Under the pieces are notes generated by a model, which saw only the letters and a program-made list of their open reading frames with translations, ran no database searches and was not told the origin of the DNA. Shown here in pieces: positions 10,815-19,376 of a DNA stretch of 64,000 nt. Source of the stretch: Cupriavidus gilardii (lineage in GTDB: Bacteria; Pseudomonadota; Gammaproteobacteria; Burkholderiales; Burkholderiaceae); contig NZ_JABTYE010000002.1 in the NCBI RefSeq assembly GCF_013314895.1, positions 124,001-188,000 of the forward strand. The letters run 5' to 3'. The translations under genes were made by a program, and so were the position numbers. The first letter of the stretch is position 1, and the number at the start of each line of letters is the position of its first letter.

Positions 10815-11546
10815 ATGACGCTGCACCGCGGTGATGCAGGAGAACCGACGATCGTGGCCCTGGTCGAGGCGATGAAGGCCTGGCAGCGCGCGCTCGACAC
10901 GACGCTGTCGGCCTCGGGCCTGACCTACGTCAAATGGATCCTGCTGCGTGCCATCGCACGCGGCGACTATGTCCGGCATCGTCCGTATCTGGGCGCGATC
11001 CTGATCGACGTCGAGATGGGCGAGCATTTGCTGGCCGAACTGCATCGCGATCACTGGATCGCCTTCGTCGATGGTGCCGGCATGACCTGCGGTCCCGCCC
11101 TGCCCGAGGCGCAGCCCGTCGTTCCCGAAGCCGGGCGTGCGCGCGTGCAGCGCATCGCGCAGTCGATCAAGGCCCTGCATTCGGTATCGGTCGGCCCGTT
11201 CAGCACCGAGGAACGCGCGATGCTGTCGACGCTGCTGCAGCGGATGCAGGTCAACCTGAACGAATTCAGCGATCGCCGCCATGCGCAGCACGACGACACC
11301 AGCGAAGACGAAACGCCGCTGATCCGCGCCCACGCGATGCTGGGCGCCTCTGCCAAACCGTCCAAGCCGTCCAAGCCGTCCAATTCGTCCAATCCTTCCA
11401 ATTCGTCCAAATCCTCCACGCCGCCGGAGCGCGCGGCGAAGGCATCGGTCACCTCCATCGCCGCCAAGGCCGCCGAACGCGGTCCGATGCCGGCCCGGCC
11501 GGCGCGCCGCAAATCGTCGCCTACCTCACTGCCCTGTCGAAGTTGA
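10815..11546 (+). CDS. MarR-like winged-helix protein with a Ser/Pro/Asn repeat linker
   Basis: A 243-residue protein starting MTLHRGDAG; the ATG at 10815 follows a GGAG site by seven bases. Residues 10-135 have the helical layout of MarR regulators (ALDTTLSASGLTYVKWILLRAI ... VEMGEHLLAELHRDHWIAFVDG), but the wing is short and the match is distant. Residues 180-210 are a repetitive SKPSKPSNSSNPSNSSKSS linker made of nine-base repeats, followed by a basic Ala-rich tail. The position ahead of serA does not reveal a target. Moderately sure of the fold, not of the function. Confidence 0.7.
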   Translation: MTLHRGDAGEPTIVALVEAMKAWQRALDTTLSASGLTYVKWILLRAIARGDYVRHRPYLGAILIDVEMGEHLLAELHRDHWIAFVDGAGMTCGPALPEAQPVVPEAGRARVQRIAQSIKALHSVSVGPFSTEERAMLSTLLQRMQVNLNEFSDRRHAQHDDTSEDETPLIRAHAMLGASAKPSKPSKPSNSSNPSNSSKSSTPPERAAKASVTSIAAKAAERGPMPARPARRKSSPTSLPCRS

Positions 11547-11607
11547 GGCAAGATAGAGCGCTGCACCGACACCGTCGGGCCCACCACGACCGTCACATGA
11601 GGCCGCG

Positions 11608-12831
11608 ATGACCAAGGTAATGCTGCTCGAGAACATTCATCAAAGCGCCAGCGAAAGGCTCGCCGAGGCCGGACTGCAGGTCGACCGCCGCGCCGGGGCT
11701 CTTGCCGGCGGCGAACTGCGCGAAGTCCTGGCCGCCAACGAACTGGTCGGCATTCGCTCCGCGACGCATCTGCACGCCGAAGACATCGGCCACGCAACGA
11801 GGCTGCTGTCGATCGGCTGCTTCTGCATCGGCACCTCGCAGGTCGATCTGGCCGCCGCCACCGCGGCCGGCATTCCGGTATTCAACGCGCCCTTCTCGAA
11901 TACACGTTCGGTAGCGGAGCTGGTCGTCAGCGAAGCGGTGATGCTGCTGCGCCGGATTCCCGAGAAGAACACGCTGGCGCATGCCGGCAAATGGGCCAAG
12001 GGCGCGGCCGGCGCCTTCGAGGCGCGCGGCAAGACGCTGGCCATCGTCGGCTACGGCAATATCGGTTCGCAGGTCGGCGTGCTGGCCGAGGCGATGGGCA
12101 TGCGCGTGGTCTACTACGACGTGCAGCCGCGGCTGTCGCTGGGCTCGGCCAAGGCGGCCGGATCGCTCGCCGACGCCGTCGCGCATGCCGACGTGGTGAC
12201 GCTGCACGTACCGGCGACGCCGCGCACGCGCAACATGATCGATGCCTCCGTGCTGGCCGCCTTCAAGCGCGGCGCGATGCTGATCAACGCCTCGCGCGGC
12301 AGCGTGGTCGATATTCCCGCGCTGGCCGAGGCGCTGCGCGAGGGGCGGCTGGGCGGCGCCGCGATCGACGTGTTCCCGAGCGAGCCCAAGAACAACAAGG
12401 ATGCGTTCGTCAGCGAACTGCAGAATCTGCCCAACGTCCTGCTGACCCCGCATATCGGCGGCAGCACCGAGGAAGCGCAGGAAAACATCGGCGTCGAGGT
12501 AGCCGCCAAGCTGGTCAATTACCTGACCACCGGCGCGACTATCGGCGCAGTGAACTTCCCTGAGGTCGATCCGGGGCCGGTCGATTGCCCTGCGCGGCTA
12601 TTGAACGTCCATGGCAACGCGCCCGGCGCGCTGGCTGCATTGAACACGCTGCTGGCGCGCGAAGGCATCAATATCGCCGGCCAGCATCTGGAAACGCGCG
12701 GCACCACCGGCTATGTCGTCACCGATCTGGACAAGGCGCCCTCCGCCGACCTGGAACGCGAGCTGGCGGCGCTGCCCGGCGTGCTGCGGCTGCGCGTGCT
12801 CAGACGCGACGAAGCCGGTACGGCCTCGTAG
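11608..12831 (+). CDS. serA: D-3-phosphoglycerate dehydrogenase (SerA)
   Basis: A 407-residue D-2-hydroxyacid dehydrogenase that oxidises 3-phosphoglycerate in the first committed step of serine synthesis. Visible are the NAD-binding GYGNIGSQ (about residue 148) and the catalytic Arg in NASRGSVVD, Glu in DVFPSEP and His in TPHIGGSTEEAQ. A C-terminal ACT domain (about 335-400, VHGNAPGALAALNTLLAREGINIAGQHLETRG) is the serine feedback site in E. coli SerA. The length matches the E. coli-type short SerA (410). GAGG lies five bases before the ATG. Close relatives acting on other 2-hydroxyacids cannot be fully excluded, but the ACT domain favours SerA. Confidence 0.93.
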   Translation: MTKVMLLENIHQSASERLAEAGLQVDRRAGALAGGELREVLAANELVGIRSATHLHAEDIGHATRLLSIGCFCIGTSQVDLAAATAAGIPVFNAPFSNTRSVAELVVSEAVMLLRRIPEKNTLAHAGKWAKGAAGAFEARGKTLAIVGYGNIGSQVGVLAEAMGMRVVYYDVQPRLSLGSAKAAGSLADAVAHADVVTLHVPATPRTRNMIDASVLAAFKRGAMLINASRGSVVDIPALAEALREGRLGGAAIDVFPSEPKNNKDAFVSELQNLPNVLLTPHIGGSTEEAQENIGVEVAAKLVNYLTTGATIGAVNFPEVDPGPVDCPARLLNVHGNAPGALAALNTLLAREGINIAGQHLETRGTTGYVVTDLDKAPSADLERELAALPGVLRLRVLRRDEAGTAS

Positions 12832-12857
12832 GCTGGCGAAGCTGAAATGGAATGGGG

Positions 12858-13169
12858 TCAGGCCGCGGGCGGCTGGCGGCGGCTGCCCCACAGCAGGATC
12901 GCGCTGATGACCCAGCCGCAGAAAAACAGCGCGTCGCCGAGCTGATTGAGCACCAGCGGCATCGATGCGCCGCGGAACAGCTGGGCCAGCATCTCTTCCG
13001 GCAACCGCGAGGCAATCCATAGAAATACGGCCGGCGCGCTGCAATAGACGCCCGGCTGCCACCATGGCGCGCGCGATTTAACGGCATTGGACCGGTCCGA
13101 TGCCGGTGCGCCGGCATCGGGCTGTGCCGCCGTCCGGTTGGCGGCGATGAAACCCTCGTTGGCGGTCAT
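12858..13169 (-). CDS. Small two-helix membrane protein, function unknown
   Basis: A 103-residue protein. A polar N-terminal third (residues 1-38) is followed by two hydrophobic segments (about 40-56 and 70-94, ending LFFCGWVISAILLWG). The layout resembles the small membrane protein at 22623-22967. A good GGGAGG site precedes the ATG. It is convergent with serA. No family is recognised. Confidence 0.7.
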   Translation of the reverse strand: MTANEGFIAANRTAAQPDAGAPASDRSNAVKSRAPWWQPGVYCSAPAVFLWIASRLPEEMLAQLFRGASMPLVLNQLGDALFFCGWVISAILLWGSRRQPPAA

Positions 13170-13353
13170 GGCGCCCTCCCTGTTGTGGGCGCAGTATTGC
13201 CCACGGGGTAGCGCGGCGCCATCGGCGGCTGTCTGACACGCGTGCGGTGGCGCACGTTGGGCGGGGCGGCGGGCGAGCGAGCCTGCTGCCCTCGCGCCGG
13301 TATCCGCCCCTTCGCCGCCCCGTTCCCGGCGCCTTCTCGGCGCCTTCCCGGCG

Positions 13354-14814
13354 TCAGTCCGGCGTCCAGCCCTTCAGGTCGTCCATCTTCGCCGGGGCTT
13401 CGCCGCTGTCGCGGCGCACGCGGATATCGTTCTCCACGTCGGTCACGCCGAAGACATTGTCGACCAGGTCCTCGATGTCGTACTTCTCCCGGCGGTCGCG
13501 CACGGTGCCGCCAAGCTTGACGATGCCGCCGTTGACGTCGACCGTCACTTCGCTGACATCGAGGCCCTCGGCATAGGCCAGCCGTTCGCACACCGCCTCG
13601 CGGATGCGCTCGTCGCTGCGGCGGTAGCCCTTCGGGCCGACCCGGCGTTGCGGCCGATCGTCGGTGCCGAAGAATTCGCTGACCGCCTCGCCGATGCGCC
13701 GGCCGATGTTGTACAGGGGACCGTGCTCGCGATCGTCGTCACGTTCGTCACGCTCGTCATGCTCGTCACGCTGGTAGCGCTCGTTGCGCCCGTAACCGCC
13801 ATCGCTGCCGTAGCCGCCGTAGCCGCCGTAGCCGCCGCCATAACTGAGCTCGCCAGCGGACTGGCGGCCGGCCTCGTGGCCGGACCATTCGTCGCGATAG
13901 TCGCCGCCATAGCGGTGTTCCGGCACGGCATAGTTGCGGCCGGGCCAGTCGTCGTCGAAACGGTCCCAGCCGTAGGTCGACGTTCCCATATTGCTGTAGC
14001 CGCTGCTGCGTTCGGCTTCGCGCAGCCAGTCCTGGTCGCGATTGCGCATGCCCGCTCGCTGGCCGCCGCGCCATGTGGTCGTGCCACCGTAGCGCTCGTC
14101 TTCCTCGCTCCACTCGTCGCCACGCGTGCCGGTGCCGTACGAGGGCCCCGTGCCGGACTCCAGCGCCGCGGCGCCGGAATAGCCGGATTGCCAGGGGTCG
14201 GTGCGGTATTCATTGCGGCGGGTCGACGATTCGCCGCGGCCGCGCCAATCGCCGCGTTCGTGGCCGCGGCCGTATTCGGCGCCATACCCGCCGCCAGATC
14301 GGCGCCCGTATTGACCACCATACTGGCCACCGTACTCCGACCCATATTCGGAGCCATGGCCGGACTCGCCGCCGTACCCTCCACCGCCATACTCGCGCCC
14401 GTACTGGCTCCGCCCATACTGGCCGCCACCTTGAGCGCGTCCGTATTGACTGCGGCCTGGCTGACCGCTGGTGTATTGCTCACCGCCGTAGCGTCCCTCG
14501 CCATAGCCGCTGCTGCCGCTGCTGCTGCTGTACTGCCTTCCCTGCTGGCCCTGCCGGCCGGCTTCGCCGCCATAGCCGGTGCCATAGGTATCGTCGTCCT
14601 CGAACGCACCGCGCGGCGGGCCGCCTTCGCTCAGTTGATAAGGCGTCAGGCGCGCGCGCCGCGAGCGCGACTCCCAATCGTTGCCATCCGACTCCGCCTG
14701 CCAGTCGTCCTGGGCCCAGCGTTCGGAGCGGTTGTCGCTCCAGCCATCGTCACGTTGATCGTAGCCCGGCCAGGATTGCGCTGGCCGATTGCGTCGCATG
14801 GATTCGTTTCGCAT
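13354..14814 (-). CDS. Gly/Tyr/Ser-rich protein with a C-terminal BON domain
   Basis: A 486-residue protein. ATG 14814 is preferred because AGGAG lies six bases before it. Residues 60-370 are low complexity, rich in Gly, Tyr, Ser, Gln and Arg (YGGYGGYGSDGGYG, SQYGRAQGGGQYGR). A charged stretch (DEHDERDERDDDREHG) leads into RVGPKGYRRSDERIRE and one BON domain at about 396-465 (VTVDVNGGIVKLGGTVRDRREKYDIEDLVDNVFGV). BON domains bind membranes or phospholipid and occur in osmotic and stress proteins. No signal peptide is seen, so it may be cytoplasmic. It is a paralogue of the protein at 43137-44762, and both share a 16-base upstream motif. Divergent from the CBS gene. Confidence 0.85.
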   Translation of the reverse strand: MRNESMRRNRPAQSWPGYDQRDDGWSDNRSERWAQDDWQAESDGNDWESRSRRARLTPYQLSEGGPPRGAFEDDDTYGTGYGGEAGRQGQQGRQYSSSSGSSGYGEGRYGGEQYTSGQPGRSQYGRAQGGGQYGRSQYGREYGGGGYGGESGHGSEYGSEYGGQYGGQYGRRSGGGYGAEYGRGHERGDWRGRGESSTRRNEYRTDPWQSGYSGAAALESGTGPSYGTGTRGDEWSEEDERYGGTTTWRGGQRAGMRNRDQDWLREAERSSGYSNMGTSTYGWDRFDDDWPGRNYAVPEHRYGGDYRDEWSGHEAGRQSAGELSYGGGYGGYGGYGSDGGYGRNERYQRDEHDERDERDDDREHGPLYNIGRRIGEAVSEFFGTDDRPQRRVGPKGYRRSDERIREAVCERLAYAEGLDVSEVTVDVNGGIVKLGGTVRDRREKYDIEDLVDNVFGVTDVENDIRVRRDSGEAPAKMDDLKGWTPD

Positions 14815-14867
14815 ATCGATCTCCTGCAGGTGGTCCGGCGCGATGCGCGCCCGTATCCATGGCACTG

Positions 14868-14883
14868 CGCAAGAACCGTACCG
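14868..14883 (-). promoter_or_regulatory. 16-base motif shared by the two Gly-rich BON genes
   Basis: CGGTACGGTTCTTGCG (minus strand) lies 54 bases upstream of the BON gene start at 14814. The identical 16-mer lies 75 bases upstream of the paralogue at 43137. The surrounding sequence differs, so this is a candidate shared promoter element or regulator site. Confidence 0.55.
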
Positions 14884-15013
14884 CCGCGGCGTTCGGTCGC
14901 GCGCGGCGGTGTCACGGCGCCGTCATCCGGCAGGCGATCTGGAACGCATCTTGCGAAACTGTGGGACGCGTGCGAAGCGCACGCGGCGCCAACTATCCGC
15001 AAGGAGACAGACG

Positions 15014-15487
15014 ATGGCAACGCAGACACAAGGTGACGACGCCCAGCGGTCAGGCGGCGTTCTACGCGATGTGATGACCGCACAGCCAGCCTTCCTGACC
15101 GAGGACGACACCATCAAGCGCGCGGCCGAGCTAATGGCCCAGCTCGACGTCGGCGCACTGCCCGTTTGCGACGGGCGCCGGCTGACCGGCATGGTCACCG
15201 ACCGCGACATCACGGTACGCTGCACCGCCGCGGGCGCCGACCCGGCCAACACCAAGGTGACCCAGGCGATGTCGCAGGACGTGCAATGGTGCAGCGAGGA
15301 CGAGTCGATCGATACGGCGCGCGAAAAGATGGCGGCCCATCAGGTCCGCCGCCTTGCCGTGATCGACAAGGATCATCATCTGGTCGGCATGGTGTCGCTG
15401 GGCGATCTGGCAGTGAAGACGGGCGATACCGGCGGGACAGGCGAGGCGCTCCAGGGCGTTTCGCAACCCGCGCAGCCGTCCCGCTGA
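15014..15487 (+). CDS. CBS-pair domain protein
   Basis: A 157-residue protein consisting mainly of two CBS domains (about 16-72, VLRDVMTAQPAFLTEDDTI ... GMVTDRDITV, and 82-140, AMSQDVQWCSEDESI ... LVGMVSLGDLAVK). CBS pairs bind adenine nucleotides and act as energy or redox sensors. The ATG at 15014 follows AAGGAG by seven bases. Divergent from the BON gene and upstream of other stress-type genes, consistent with a stress-response role. Partner enzyme unknown. Confidence 0.9.
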   Translation: MATQTQGDDAQRSGGVLRDVMTAQPAFLTEDDTIKRAAELMAQLDVGALPVCDGRRLTGMVTDRDITVRCTAAGADPANTKVTQAMSQDVQWCSEDESIDTAREKMAAHQVRRLAVIDKDHHLVGMVSLGDLAVKTGDTGGTGEALQGVSQPAQPSR

Positions 15488-15599
15488 GGTCGAATGCCGC
15501 TTGCCTGCGACCGGTCCGCAGGCCGCGGCAACGACCGGGATTTACAAGGCTTGCAAGATTGCACCAGCCGATGAACTACTGGACGCGATGGAGGAACTG

Positions 15600-15788
15600 A
15601 TGCCAGCCAAATCGAAATCGCAGCAAATGGCGGCCGGCGCGGCGCTGTCGGCAAAACGTGGCGACAAGAAGGTCGGCGAGCTCAAGGGCGCGTCGAAGTC
15701 GATGTACAAGTCGATGAACGAGAAGGAACTGCACGATATGGCATCGACGCCGCAGAAGGGCAAGCCGGACCACAAGTCCGACAGCTGA
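15600..15788 (+). CDS. DUF3008 family small protein
   Basis: A 62-residue basic, hydrophilic protein, MPAKSKSQQMAAGAALSAKRG..., matching the short DUF3008 family, with MYKSMNEKELHDMAST in the second half. ATG 15600 is used because GGAGG precedes it by five bases and the family starts with MPAKS. Family members are small stress-associated proteins of unknown mechanism. Confidence 0.85.
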   Translation: MPAKSKSQQMAAGAALSAKRGDKKVGELKGASKSMYKSMNEKELHDMASTPQKGKPDHKSDS

Positions 15789-15840
15789 TGGACGCCACCG
15801 GCGCTCGATGGCCGGCGGTGTCCGTCGATGGAGATCGGCG

Positions 15841-16476
15841 ATGACGACAATCGGATCGAACTCGCGCATGGCCACGCCGCGCATCACCACCCGGCTGCTG
15901 CTGGCCGCCGCCGCGCTCTCCACTGCGCTTGCCGCCGGGCCGGCGCCGGCGCAGCCCGGCGCGGCTTCGCCGCTGGCCACCCCGCCCACGGGCGCATCCA
16001 GGCCGCCGGCGACGTCGTTGTCGACCGACGACCTTCGCTTTATCGACGAAGCGATCCTGACCGCCGCGATGGGGGTCGAGACCGCCAGCATGGCGCTCGA
16101 GGTCTCCGCCGATCCGACGCTGCTGGCCTACGCGCGCGGCGCCGCGCGCGATTACCGGGCGCTCGCGGCGGAACTGGCGCGCATCGCGCAAAGTAAGGGC
16201 GTGCAGCCGGAACAGCGGCTGCCCGAGGCGCCCGAGGTCACCAAGCTGCGCTCGCTCAAGGGCGCCGAGTTCGATCGGATGTTCGTGCAGATCGTCGCGG
16301 TCGACGCCAATCGGCAAGCGCTGGCGCTGTTCCAGCGGCAGGCCGAGATCGGCAAGGATCCGGCGCTGCGGGCCTTCGCCAAACGTACGCTGCCGATGCT
16401 CGAAGAACGCCTGTCCCAGGGCAAGTCGATGGCGACCCGCACCATGACATGGCGAAGCGGCATCGCGCAGCGATGA
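15841..16476 (+). CDS. DUF4142 domain protein, exported
   Basis: A 211-residue protein. ATG 15841 is selected by a GGAG site seven bases upstream. The N-terminus is a signal peptide (RITTRLLLAAAALSTALAAGPAPAQP), so the mature protein is periplasmic. Residues 60-195 form the helical DUF4142 domain (DLRFIDEAILTAAMGVETASMALEVS ... GAEFDRMFVQIVAVDANRQALALFQRQA ... DPALRAFAKRTLPMLEERL), a ferritin-like four-helix fold. The usual metal ligands are not evident. Function unknown; the neighbourhood suggests envelope stress. Confidence 0.87.
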   Translation: MTTIGSNSRMATPRITTRLLLAAAALSTALAAGPAPAQPGAASPLATPPTGASRPPATSLSTDDLRFIDEAILTAAMGVETASMALEVSADPTLLAYARGAARDYRALAAELARIAQSKGVQPEQRLPEAPEVTKLRSLKGAEFDRMFVQIVAVDANRQALALFQRQAEIGKDPALRAFAKRTLPMLEERLSQGKSMATRTMTWRSGIAQR

Positions 16477-16487
16477 TGGCGCGGCGG

Positions 16488-16550
16488 CACTACCCGATTC
16501 GGCACCAGCCGATGCGGCATTGCGCGATTCGGCATTACGCGATTCGTCGG
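16488..16550. repeat. Short tandem repeat
   Basis: Degenerate 15-base units of the form CGGCATTnCGCGATT follow the DUF4142 gene. No gene is present; the 132-base gap otherwise holds only the next gene's leader. Confidence 0.45.
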
Positions 16551-16608
16551 GCGCGTTCTGGCAACGGCGCGCGCCCTTCTTCTCTGTTCTGATTCAGCGA
16601 GCACGCCC

Positions 16609-17007
16609 ATGGCCAACTCCAACCCGTCCCAACCCGCTCCGCCGACCGGCACCGACACCGCCGCGCAGGACGACGACCTGCTCCGGCAGGCGCGCGACCA
16701 TATCGCCGACGAATTCGGCGGCGCCGTGCCGGATGGAATCGAGGTAGGCATCGAGGACAAGCGCATCCGGCTGCGCGGACGCGTGGCGGATCTGGCGACC
16801 GCCGAGCGCATCGCCAAGGCGGCCGCCATCGGGCCCGGGATCCTCGGGGTCTACAACGATCTGCAAGCGGCCGACGCCAGCGAACCGGGCAGCCCGATCG
16901 CGGGGACCGAGGCGGCGGATGCAATCAACACGCCGGACCCTGGCGAGCGCGGAGAGCGCGGCGCGCCGTTGCCCCCGGCGCCCGGCCCGATCCATCACAA
17001 GGTGTGA
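16609..17007 (+). CDS. BON-domain protein
   Basis: A 132-residue acidic protein without signal peptide. One BON domain covers about residues 22-90 (DDDLLRQARDHIADEFGGAVPDGIEVGIEDKRIRLRGRVADLATAERIAKAAAIGPGILGVYNDL, read in pieces). The N- and C-terminal tails are Pro/Gly-rich and disordered. It is the second of four BON proteins in the window; it lacks the Gly/Tyr-rich region of the large ones. Confidence 0.8.
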   Translation: MANSNPSQPAPPTGTDTAAQDDDLLRQARDHIADEFGGAVPDGIEVGIEDKRIRLRGRVADLATAERIAKAAAIGPGILGVYNDLQAADASEPGSPIAGTEAADAINTPDPGERGERGAPLPPAPGPIHHKV

Positions 17008-17044
17008 CAAGCGCGCCTGGGAGGCGCGCAAAGGCCGATTGGTT

Positions 17045-17080
17045 TGACGTTTCCGCGAGCGCGGGAACCCAGCGGCTTAA
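17045..17080 (+). repeat. Copy of the small dispersed element
   Basis: GACGTTTCCGCGAGCGCGGG followed by AACCCAGCGGCTTAA resembles the elements at 1140-1235. The rest of the gap up to 17203 has short repeats around GAGTGGCC/GAGCGG and no recognisable gene. Confidence 0.45.
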
Positions 17081-17203
17081 TGGCCGTGTGAGCGGCTCTT
17101 GATAGCTCTGTGAGTGGCCATGCAAGTGGCCGGGTGAGCGGTGCGAACGCTGCCAGGCCACTGGCCCCCGCGTGCGCGGGGGCGTCAACAGCAAGGCGAG
17201 CGG

Positions 17204-17671
17204 TTACGCCATCGCCCCCATCAATTCTTCCTTGCGGGCGGCCATCTGCTCGGCCATCTCGCCCAGCTCGACGTTCTTGCTGATGACCATCTTGAAGAGT
17301 TCGTTCTCCTCTTCCTGCACGTGGTGGCTGACGTATTCGGACAGCACCTTGTAGTTGGCCTCCAGCATCTCGCCGCTCAGATCGCCTTCGATCGCCGCGA
17401 TCAGGTCCTTGGCGACCTGGTGCTCGACCTTCGCTTCGTCGAGCATCTCGTCGAGTTTCTCGTGGACCCCGCGCAAGCCGGGATAGAAGATTTCTTCCTC
17501 GATTTGCGCGTGAACGGTCAGCTCATGGCAGGTCTGCTGCGCGATCTGCTCCTTTTCGGAACGCTCCTTCGCGCTCTCGAACGACTTGAACAGTTTCTTG
17601 ACGTTGCGATGGTCGTCGAGCAGCAGGCTCAGCGCGGCACGTTGTGCGCTCGGGATCTTGGACTTGTCCAT
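17204..17671 (-). CDS. Hemerythrin HHE cation-binding domain protein
   Basis: A 155-residue all-helical protein with hemerythrin-type ligand positions: H21 (LLDDHRNV), H54/E58 (VHAQIEEEIFYP), EHQVAKDL and SHHVQEEENELF. Such cytoplasmic non-haem iron proteins bind oxygen or NO or buffer iron; homologues are often induced by oxidative or osmotic stress. Good GGAG site before the ATG. It lies upstream of the minus-strand BON gene's 3' side with a 110-base gap, so cotranscription with 18267-17782 is possible. Confidence 0.93.
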   Translation of the reverse strand: MDKSKIPSAQRAALSLLLDDHRNVKKLFKSFESAKERSEKEQIAQQTCHELTVHAQIEEEIFYPGLRGVHEKLDEMLDEAKVEHQVAKDLIAAIEGDLSGEMLEANYKVLSEYVSHHVQEEENELFKMVISKNVELGEMAEQMAARKEELMGAMA

Positions 17672-17781
17672 TCGAAACTCCTTTTATCGTGGTGGGGATT
17701 GCTGTGTGGGCGTATCGGCATATCGGCGTATCGCCGTACAGGCACGGCCGAGCCCTGTTTCAAATCAGTCTGCCGCCGCCA

Positions 17782-18267
17782 TCAGGCCTGCGACTCGCTG
17801 CGATCCGGCGCGACCCGGATCCGGTTCTCGATATCGGCCACGCCCTGGCACGCATCGACACACTCTTCGATCTGCCGGCGCGCCGTGCGGCTGCCGACCT
17901 GACCTTCGAGCGTGACGTGCCCGCCTTCGACGCGGACCGATACCTCGCTGACATCGAGCCCGGCGCGCCACAGACGCTCGCAGACCCGATCCAGAATGCG
18001 ATCGTCCGAATAGCTGAGGCGGCTGCCGGCACGCTGGCCGGCGGATTGACCAGCGGATTGACCGGCGGACTGGCCGGACTCTCGGCCGGCATCGCCCTGC
18101 CGCTGGTAGCTCGGGTTCTCGTTCTTGAAGCCGCCGTAACTGCTCTGACCGGGATCGGCACTGCGGCTGCGCACCTCGTCGCCAGACCGGTCGGTGCGGG
18201 TCCCCGGTGCGGCAAACGGTGCCCCGGTGACACTGCGTTCTCGCGGATTGCTGGTGGATTGCTGCAT
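17782..18267 (-). CDS. BON-domain protein with Gly-Gln-Ser-Ala repeats
   Basis: A 161-residue protein; ATG 18267 follows AAGGAG. Residues 1-80 are polar and disordered, with a 12-base tandem repeat giving GQSAGQSAGQSAGQRAG. The BON domain occupies about 85-155 (SDDRILDRVCERLWRAGLDVSEVSVRVEGGHVTLEGQVG). It shares the layout of a disordered N-terminus plus BON with the proteins at 13354 and 43137 but is much shorter. Confidence 0.85.
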   Translation of the reverse strand: MQQSTSNPRERSVTGAPFAAPGTRTDRSGDEVRSRSADPGQSSYGGFKNENPSYQRQGDAGRESGQSAGQSAGQSAGQRAGSRLSYSDDRILDRVCERLWRAGLDVSEVSVRVEGGHVTLEGQVGSRTARRQIEECVDACQGVADIENRIRVAPDRSESQA

Positions 18268-18579
18268 GCCTCGACTCCTTGTGCTCCGGTTTGCATCGGA
18301 TCGCCGCGGCCCGAGCGCTGAGCGCTGTGCGACCTGCGGCTTGGAGCCAAGACGCAATATCCATACCGCCGGCGATGTTGGCTGCATCGCCCCGTATGGC
18401 CGTCGCTCAGGCGCGCTGCCGGCATGGCTGCGGCGTGCGGAATTTCATGCGCGAGCCGCTTTTTACACACTTTCCCGATGTCCGCCGCACGCCACCTGGC
18501 AAAGCGTGCAGAAATGACCAGCGATGCCGATGGCATGGAATCTGCACACGCACCGTCGTGAACTCGGGAGGAAAACGAG
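18268..18579. other. Intergenic region between divergent BON and pncC-like genes
   Basis: The 312 bases hold the two divergent promoters. An AT-richer stretch (CCGCTTTTTACACACTTTCCC near 18458) is the likeliest promoter zone for the plus gene. No gene or strong palindrome is recognised. Confidence 0.4.
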
Positions 18580-19089
18580 ATGAATGCCCATGAGGAGGCC
18601 GCACGCTTTCTGCTGCGGCATGGCCTGCGCCTGGCCACCGCGGAGTCGTGCACGGCCGGACTGATCGCGGCGCGCATCGCCGACGTGCCCGGCTGCGGCG
18701 ACGCGTTGCGCTGCGCGGTGGTCGCCTATGCCCCCGCGATCAAGCATCGCGTGCTCGGCGTATCGCCGGAAACGATCCGCCGCTACGGCCTGACCAGCGA
18801 AGAGGTATCGCTGGCCATGGCGCGCGGCGTGCTGGCCTTGACCGATGCCAATCTGGCGATCGCCAATACCGGCATTGCCGATGGCCAGGGGGACGACGGC
18901 ACGCCGCCCGGCACGCAATGCTTTGCCTGGATCTTCAGGGAGACCGGACGCGGCAACGGCCGCACCGTGGCATTCTCGGAAACGGTGCGCCTGCGCGGCG
19001 GCCGCAACGAGGTCCGCGAGGCCGCCGCCGAATTCGCGCTGGCGCAGATCGCCCGCTATCACGCACTGGCACAGCAGCGCGAGCGCTGA
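18580..19089 (+). CDS. CinA C-terminal-domain protein (nicotinamide-nucleotide amidase, PncC-like)
   Basis: A 169-residue stand-alone CinA C-terminal domain. The family deamidates NMN to nicotinate mononucleotide in NAD recycling. The N-terminal motif LATAESCTAGLIAARIADVPG is canonical. The second conserved motif is usually GIAGPxGGTxxKPVG, but here it reads GIADGQGDDGTPPG, so the loop is altered and activity is uncertain. A clear GGGAGG site precedes the ATG. It stands alone beside stress genes. Confidence 0.85.
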   Translation: MNAHEEAARFLLRHGLRLATAESCTAGLIAARIADVPGCGDALRCAVVAYAPAIKHRVLGVSPETIRRYGLTSEEVSLAMARGVLALTDANLAIANTGIADGQGDDGTPPGTQCFAWIFRETGRGNGRTVAFSETVRLRGGRNEVREAAAEFALAQIARYHALAQQRER

Positions 19090-19120
19090 CCAAACCGCCG
19101 AGCCAACGGACGCGCCCCCG

Positions 19121-19340
19121 CCCTCTCCCCAGCCCTCTCCCGCAAGCGGGAGAGGGAGCACGGTGTCGCCAGCGCGATGGCTCTTCCGCTTGCCTTCTCC
19201 CCTCTCCCGCTTGCCTTCTCGCTCTTCCGCTTGCCCTCTCCGCTCGTCTGCTTGCCTTCTCCGCTCTTCCGCTTGCCTTCTCGCTCTTCCGCTTGCCTTC
19301 TCCCCTCTCCCGCTTGCGGGAGAGGGGCCGGGGGAGAGGG
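19121..19340. repeat. REP-like inverted pair enclosing a tandem array of half-elements
   Basis: A palindrome CCCTCTCCCGCAAGCGGGAGAGGG (in two halves, 19133-19156) and an inverted copy ending near 19340 bracket about six 20-21-base tandem units of the type GCTCTTCCGCTTGCCTTCT. Each unit resembles one arm (CTCTCCCGCTTGC) of the palindrome. The same palindrome recurs at 29474, 29538, 37440 and 59891. No gene is present in the 287-base gap. Confidence 0.75.
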
Positions 19341-19376
19341 TATTGGGCGCTGGCAAACCGCTGGGCCCGCGCCAGT

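Noticed and set aside
19171..19320. Possible CRISPR array
   Set aside because: The 20-21-base units are directly adjacent without unique spacers, and no cas gene is present.
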